Of a stretch of 30,268 nt of DNA, positions 29,745 to 30,268 are shown piece after piece. A model generated the notes under the pieces. That model worked only from the letters and a program-made list of their open reading frames with translations, was not told the DNA's origin and ran no database searches. Source of the stretch: HGM12669 sp048527645. GTDB taxonomy: Bacteria > Bacillota > Clostridia > Oscillospirales > CAG-272. A program made the position numbers and the translations under genes. Location of the stretch: positions 1 through 30,268 of the forward strand of contig DBGFNI010000007.1 of NCBI GenBank assembly GCA_048527645.1. Reading direction: 5' to 3'. Positions within the stretch are counted from its first letter, which is position 1, and each line of letters opens with the position of its first letter.

Positions 29745-30268
29745 TTATCCCAAATCAGACAGTATCCCCTGTATCAGGGATGCGTGGTGCACCTCATCCC
29801 GCGCCAACCGATCCAGCAGCTGTCCCGTCTCACGCTCTCCGATCCGCCGCGCCGCCTCGCGATACTGTTCCTCCCCCACCAGCGCCAGTCTGCGGGCGTC
29901 AAGCAGCATCGGCACCGGCGCGTCGGGATAGCGGATCGAAGCGGCGTCATAGGGGCGAAAATGCCCGCGGTGAAAACTGCCGCAGCGCGGCGCAACTCCC
30001 GTCGCCGCCGTCAGTTGACACAGCAGGCGGCGATGCAGAAACTCCGTCTGCGCCATGCACTCCATCAGCTGGCCGGCACGCGCCATTTTGCCGGACAGCA
30101 CGCCGGCGCAGTATTCCAGATAATTGCAGCGGTCTGTGATCCCGTCCCGCGCGAAGATCAGCCCCAGCAAAATCTTCCCCGCCGCCACATCCGGCTGCCG
30201 CGGACGCACAGACGGATACGGCAGCTCCAGCCGGCAACTGCGCGGCGTTTTCTGTAAATCGGTTTTCA
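29745..30268 (-). CDS. Ferritin-like protein (partial at the 5' end)
   Basis: About 174 residues are visible; the frame is open to the edge and the first bases read TGAAAACC, so the missing base is probably the A of an ATG (MKTDLQK...). The di-iron ferritin-like pattern is visible as E in NYLEY, ExxH in TEFLH, E in GEEQY and ExxH in DEVHH, one per helix. The opening LELPYPS and overall size recall the manganese-catalase/CotJC coat-protein relatives, but the family is not certain. Metal binding, storage or peroxide detoxification are inferred possibilities. It lies directly upstream of the cls promoter. Confidence 0.7.
   Translation of the reverse strand, partial: KTDLQKTPRSCRLELPYPSVRPRQPDVAAGKILLGLIFARDGITDRCNYLEYCAGVLSGKMARAGQLMECMAQTEFLHRRLLCQLTAATGVAPRCGSFHRGHFRPYDAASIRYPDAPVPMLLDARRLALVGEEQYREAARRIGERETGQLLDRLARDEVHHASLIQGILSDLG

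Overview
The window looks like a chromosomal segment of an anaerobic, gut-type member of Clostridia (Oscillospiraceae/Ruminococcaceae-like Firmicutes). The reasons are the ispH reading frame fused to ribosomal-protein-S1 repeats, the cmk-plsC-ispH/S1 gene order, the PlsY/FakA/DegV acyl-phosphate lipid system, SLH-anchored BspA-like leucine-rich-repeat proteins, GGAGG-type ribosome binding sites and sigma-A promoters. Five promoters read as TTGACA (or one near variant) with exactly 17 bp before TATAAT or TATACT. No tRNA, rRNA, transposase, phage gene or CRISPR array was seen. Taxonomy is inferred from gene content only.

Left part (1-3635). After the tail of an unidentified gene comes a compact cassette with its own perfect promoter: a 51-residue acidic, Gly-rich peptide (674-829), a PqqD-like RiPP recognition protein (918-1175) and a nucleotidyltransferase-fold protein (1288-2454). 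It looks like a minimal peptide-modification system with no recognisable cyclase, radical-SAM enzyme, peptidase or exporter, and is the best candidate here for something undescribed. Next is a SAM-I-type riboswitch with a terminator in front of a small unknown protein (2830-3123). A yybP-ykoY manganese riboswitch then precedes the manganese exporter mntP (3636-4217).

Centre left, plus strand (4277-14759). The run asd - HI0933-type flavoprotein - cmk - plsC - ispH/S1 is tightly packed and combines amino-acid, nucleotide, phospholipid, isoprenoid and translation functions. It ends at a clear terminator (10189-10228). Then follow a lipoprotein, two tandem paralogous PHP-domain phosphoesterases, a metallophosphoesterase overlapping the second one, and a cytoplasmic GH30-like glycosidase.

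Right part, minus strand (14754-30268). This holds a polytopic membrane protein, a WG-repeat lipoprotein, and a surface operon from one perfect promoter at 24250-24278 (membrane-anchored five-bladed-propeller glycosidase-like protein, LRR-SLH protein, 1016-residue LRR protein). Next is a lipid module plsY - degV (FakB-like) - fakA that would bind fatty acids, phosphorylate them and pass the acyl phosphate to glycerol-3-phosphate. A cardiolipin synthase follows, and then a ferritin-like protein cut by the window edge. PlsC, PlsY, FakA/DegV and Cls together give much of the route from fatty acid to cardiolipin.
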